This document shows positions 7,819 through 9,988 of a DNA stretch of 9,988 bases, one piece after another. Made by a program: the position numbers and the translations under genes. Location: NCBI GenBank assembly GCA_017304275.1, contig JAFKKW010000371.1, positions 1 through 9,988 on the forward strand, written 5' to 3'. A model generated the notes under the pieces. The model saw only the letters and a list, made by a program, of their open reading frames with translations. It was not told the DNA's origin and did not search any database. The first letter of the stretch is position 1; every line of letters starts with the position of its first letter. The DNA comes from Hyphomicrobiales bacterium. Lineage in GTDB: Bacteria > Pseudomonadota > Alphaproteobacteria > Rhizobiales > Hyphomicrobiaceae.

Positions 7819-8133
7819 TTAGACAGCGAAATCGTTGATTTTTGCGCCCTTGCTCAGCTTCGCAACGAGCCAATTCGGCTTTCTACCACGGCCGGTCCAG
7901 GTTTCAGAGCGATTGTCCGGATTCATGTACTTCACGGCGACGGATTTCCCGCCGCGCCCGCGAGCACCGAACAACTCTCCCACGGAAAAGCCGGCATTCT
8001 CGGCAAGCGACGCGATCTTTTGCTTCAGCTCCGAGCGTTCCCGGTCCTTCGCGGCGTTGAGCGCCTTCTGTGCGCGCGCGATATTGTCAGTCAGTTCCTT
8101 CACTGACATCTTATCGTAGTTGATACTTGCCAT
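7819..8133 (-). CDS. H-NS family nucleoid-associated protein (HvrA/BpH3 type)
   Basis: A 104-residue DNA-binding, gene-silencing protein. The N-terminal half (about 8-50) is a charged, heptad-like helix, KELTDNIARAQKALNAAKDR, that should dimerise or oligomerise. A short basic linker (FGARGRGGKSVAVK) follows. The C-terminal domain YMNPDNRSETWTGRGRKPNW is the diagnostic H-NS/HvrA DNA-binding block, with GRGRKP as the AT-hook-like minor-groove loop. The start at 8133 has GGAG 8 bases upstream. The gene is monocistronic, with its own terminator and a 242-base upstream spacer. In Rhodobacter the relative HvrA regulates photosynthesis and nitrogen-fixation genes; a global silencing role is the general expectation, and specific targets here cannot be inferred. 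AT-rich spacers on both sides would suit autoregulation. Confidence 0.93.
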   Translation of the reverse strand: MASINYDKMSVKELTDNIARAQKALNAAKDRERSELKQKIASLAENAGFSVGELFGARGRGGKSVAVKYMNPDNRSETWTGRGRKPNWLVAKLSKGAKINDFAV

Positions 8134-8375
8134 CCGTCACTCCGTTGGTCGCTCGGCCTTCTCAAAGCCAAGCAGGTCTTCGATACGGCCCAACTTACCT
8201 GCCGTTCAAAACCTTTCAGAATAGGTTTAATCCGGTCTCGGTTTTGTTCTTTACATAGGAGCTTTCAACTTCCGCACGCGAGAAACGCCCCCACGCCGCG
8301 CGAACGCCGTTTGCGGATGTTCAATAAAATCTTTTTCGACCTTTCGTCAAGGCCGCGAAAGTACGCGCCGCCGCA
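8134..8375 (-). promoter_or_regulatory. Upstream spacer of the H-NS gene, AT-rich, with an inverted repeat
   Basis: The 242 bases between the ABC permease stop and the H-NS start should hold the H-NS promoter. A perfect 6-bp dyad, AAACCT (8209-8214) with AGGTTT (8223-8228), lies about 80 bases upstream of the ATG and could be an operator. I could not settle on a -35/-10 pair. A weak CTTTCG/CGAAAG hairpin at 8341-8360 follows the permease stop but has no clear U-tract. Confidence 0.4.
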
Positions 8376-9608
8376 CTATTCACTTCGCAATGCGTCAATC
8401 GGATTTAGATGCGCAGCGCGACGGGCCGGAAACAATCCGAAACAAATCCCCGTTGCAGCAGCGGCCGCCAGCGCGCCAACGAGAACAGCCGGCGAGACCA
8501 GAACCGGCCAATTCGCCGCAAATGCAATCACGGCAGATGCCGAAACGCCGATCGCAATTCCGATCGCTCCGCCCAGCACGCATAACGAAACGGCTTCAAC
8601 GAGAAACTGCAGGAGGATGTCGCGCCGGCGGGCGCCGACCGCCATTCTGAGACCGATTTCGCGCGTCCGCTCGGTGACCGAGACCAGCATGATGTTCATG
8701 ATGCCGATGCCGCCGACGATCAGGGAAATCACGGACGTCGCGGCGAGAAGATAGCTCAGGGTGGTCAGCACCTCGCTGCGGGCCTTCATGGTCTCGGCCA
8801 GATTTCGCACCGAGAAACTGTCCTCGGTGCCGGCCCTCGTTTTGCGGCGCTGGCGCAGGAAGCTTTCGATATCCTCCTGCACCTCGGCGATGTCGGCCCC
8901 TTCGTCGACCTTGACGTACATGCGTCCGACGCGGTCGTTCTGCACCTGGCTTTTTCCGGAAACCCTGAGCCGCGCCGTCGTAATCGGCATCAGGACGATG
9001 TCGTCCTGGTCGCGTCCCATGACGGACTGACCTTTGGCGGCGAGAACGCCGACGACCTCGAACGGGACGTTCTTGATGCGAACGGAGGCTCCGACCGGGT
9101 TCTCGCCCGGAAAGATCTCTTTGGCGACGGTGGCGCCCAGAATGGCGACCTTGGCGCCGCTCCTCACGTCGGCGGGCTCAAGGTCGCGCCCAGCGGCGAC
9201 GGGCCAGTCGCGCACCGTGAGATACTCCGCGTGCACGCCGCTCAGACTGGAGGTCCAGTTGGCGTTGCCGCGGACGACGGGACCCGAATCCTCGATCTGC
9301 CCCGAAACGGCTGTCACGCCCGGGACTTTGTCGCGAATGCCGGCGACGTCGACCTCGCTCAGCGGAATATCCGTGCCGGCGGCGCCCGCCCGGCCCATGA
9401 CGCGCATGGAGCCCGGAAACACCACCAGCATGTTGGTGCCGAGCGCCTTGATCTGCTTGTCGACCTCGCTCGATGCGCCGGTACCGACAGCGACCAGAAT
9501 GATGACGGACGCCACGCCGATGACGATGCCGAGCGTCGTCAGCACCGAGCGCAACAGGTTGACCCGCAACGCGCGGATGGCGATCAGAATGCTGTCCCAG
9601 ACGTTCAT
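8376..9608 (-). CDS. ABC transporter permease, MacB/FtsX family
   Basis: A 410-residue membrane subunit of a type VII (MacB-like) ABC system. These systems do not carry substrates across the inner membrane in the usual way but couple ATP hydrolysis to movements of a periplasmic domain. They serve macrolide or lipoprotein export and envelope stress functions. TM1 spans about 20-44 (LRSVLTTLGIVIGVASVIIL). A large periplasmic MacB core domain of about 240 residues follows, then TM2 near 286-310 (containing GGIGIMNIMLVSVTERTREI), TM3 near 335-361 and TM4 near 373-393. The protein ends in FPARRAAHLNPIDALRSE, the normal family terminus. The start overlaps the ATPase stop (ATGA), so the two are translationally coupled. 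It lacks a fused ATPase domain, unlike E. coli MacB. The substrate is unknown; a membrane-fusion protein gene further upstream, outside the window, would be usual. Confidence 0.93.
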   Translation of the reverse strand: MNVWDSILIAIRALRVNLLRSVLTTLGIVIGVASVIILVAVGTGASSEVDKQIKALGTNMLVVFPGSMRVMGRAGAAGTDIPLSEVDVAGIRDKVPGVTAVSGQIEDSGPVVRGNANWTSSLSGVHAEYLTVRDWPVAAGRDLEPADVRSGAKVAILGATVAKEIFPGENPVGASVRIKNVPFEVVGVLAAKGQSVMGRDQDDIVLMPITTARLRVSGKSQVQNDRVGRMYVKVDEGADIAEVQEDIESFLRQRRKTRAGTEDSFSVRNLAETMKARSEVLTTLSYLLAATSVISLIVGGIGIMNIMLVSVTERTREIGLRMAVGARRRDILLQFLVEAVSLCVLGGAIGIAIGVSASAVIAFAANWPVLVSPAVLVGALAAAAATGICFGLFPARRAAHLNPIDALRSE

Positions 9609-9988
9609 GGCGCAGCCCCGCCCGCATAAGGCGTCTGGCGGATGTCGTCGACGATGCGGCCGTCGCGGAAGGTGATGCGCCGTCCGGCCCACAGCGCGAT
9701 CTCGGGCTCGTGCGTGACGACGATGACAGTGATTCCCTCGCGGTTGAGGTCGGCGAAGAGCTGCATGATCTCCTCCGAGGTGCGGCTGTCGAGGGCGCCC
9801 GTCGGCTCGTCGGCGAGCAGCAGCTTGGGATTGTTGACCAGCGCGCGCGCGATGGCGACACGCTGCTGCTGGCCGCCCGAGAGCTGGCGCGGCGTGTGAT
9901 CCATGCGGTTCTGAAGACCGACCTGCTCGAGGCGCTTTCTTGCCATCGCCTCTCTGTCGGCGGGTCTGGGGTTGGCATACTGCAGCGG
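9605..9988 (-). CDS. ABC transporter ATPase, MacB/LolD type, C-terminal 127 residues
   Basis: The frame runs open to the window edge, so the start, Walker A and Q-loop lie outside. Visible are LPLQYANPRPADREA (a typical LolD/MacB segment after the Q-loop region), the ABC signature LSGGQQQRVAIARAL, Walker B LLLADEPTGALD with its catalytic Glu, the D-loop, and the switch histidine in VVVTHE. A beta-strand with ITFRDGRIVDD follows. It energises the adjacent permease, with which it shares an ATGA overlap. No defect is seen in the visible part. An internal ATG at 9946 is in frame but is not the true start, because the signature domain is already under way and conserved residues continue upstream of it. 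Confidence 0.95.
   Translation of the reverse strand, partial: PLQYANPRPADREAMARKRLEQVGLQNRMDHTPRQLSGGQQQRVAIARALVNNPKLLLADEPTGALDSRTSEEIMQLFADLNREGITVIVVTHEPEIALWAGRRITFRDGRIVDDIRQTPYAGGAAP

Noticed and set aside
8341..8360. Hairpin CTTTCG/CGAAAG as a terminator for the ABC permease
   Set aside because: The stem is weak and is followed by an A-rich rather than T-rich tract in the minus-strand direction.

Overview
The window is high-GC DNA from an alphaproteobacterium, most likely a member of the Hyphomicrobiales (Rhizobiales). Three things point there: a CIRCE-controlled groES-groEL operon with a CTGGCACTC-type arm, an H-NS/HvrA-type nucleoid protein beside it, and a CoA-pyrophosphatase / small membrane protein (DUF6111-like) / CCA nucleotidyltransferase cluster. 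The assignment rests on recognised families and gene order, not on a marker-gene search. Most of the window is ordinary chromosomal core; I saw no insertion sequence, phage gene, CRISPR array, tRNA or rRNA.

Layout, left to right. Positions 2-553 (+) hold the C-terminal part of coproporphyrinogen III oxidase (HemF). It converges, with a 3-base gap, on a Tat-signal alpha-carbonic anhydrase (557-1327, -). Upstream of that, also on the minus strand, is a secreted lysozyme-like (transglycosylase-like) gene whose reading frame is broken near 1826-1850 (1408-2605). A short divergent spacer then leads to a plus-strand operon: Nudix CoA pyrophosphatase (2755-3417), a 94-residue two-helix membrane protein overlapping it by ATGA (3414-3698), and the tRNA CCA-adding enzyme (3707-4969). 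All remaining genes are on the minus strand: a 60-residue conserved-looking small protein (5032-5214), groEL (5360-7006) with a strong terminator at 5308-5333, groES (7061-7375), the groES control region with CIRCE and overlapping promoter elements (about 7499-7541), an H-NS family gene (7819-8133) with its own terminator (7765-7790), and an ABC exporter permease (8376-9608) translationally coupled to its ATPase (9605-9988, cut by the window edge).

Functional reading. The groESL block is a textbook dual-controlled chaperonin operon: a HrcA/CIRCE operator lies across the -35 element of a promoter that also resembles alphaproteobacterial RpoH sites. The Nudix-DUF6111-cca block is a tight operon of small-molecule and tRNA maintenance functions. 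The carbonic anhydrase and lysozyme-like protein are both exported and would act in the cell envelope. The MacB/FtsX-type ABC pair is an exporter or envelope-stress transporter of unknown substrate.

I found no clear new multi-gene system. The best leads for a second look are the broken lysozyme-like gene, the small protein next to groEL, the extra CxxC in the Tat-exported carbonic anhydrase, and unexplained dyads in the two AT-richer spacers around the H-NS gene.
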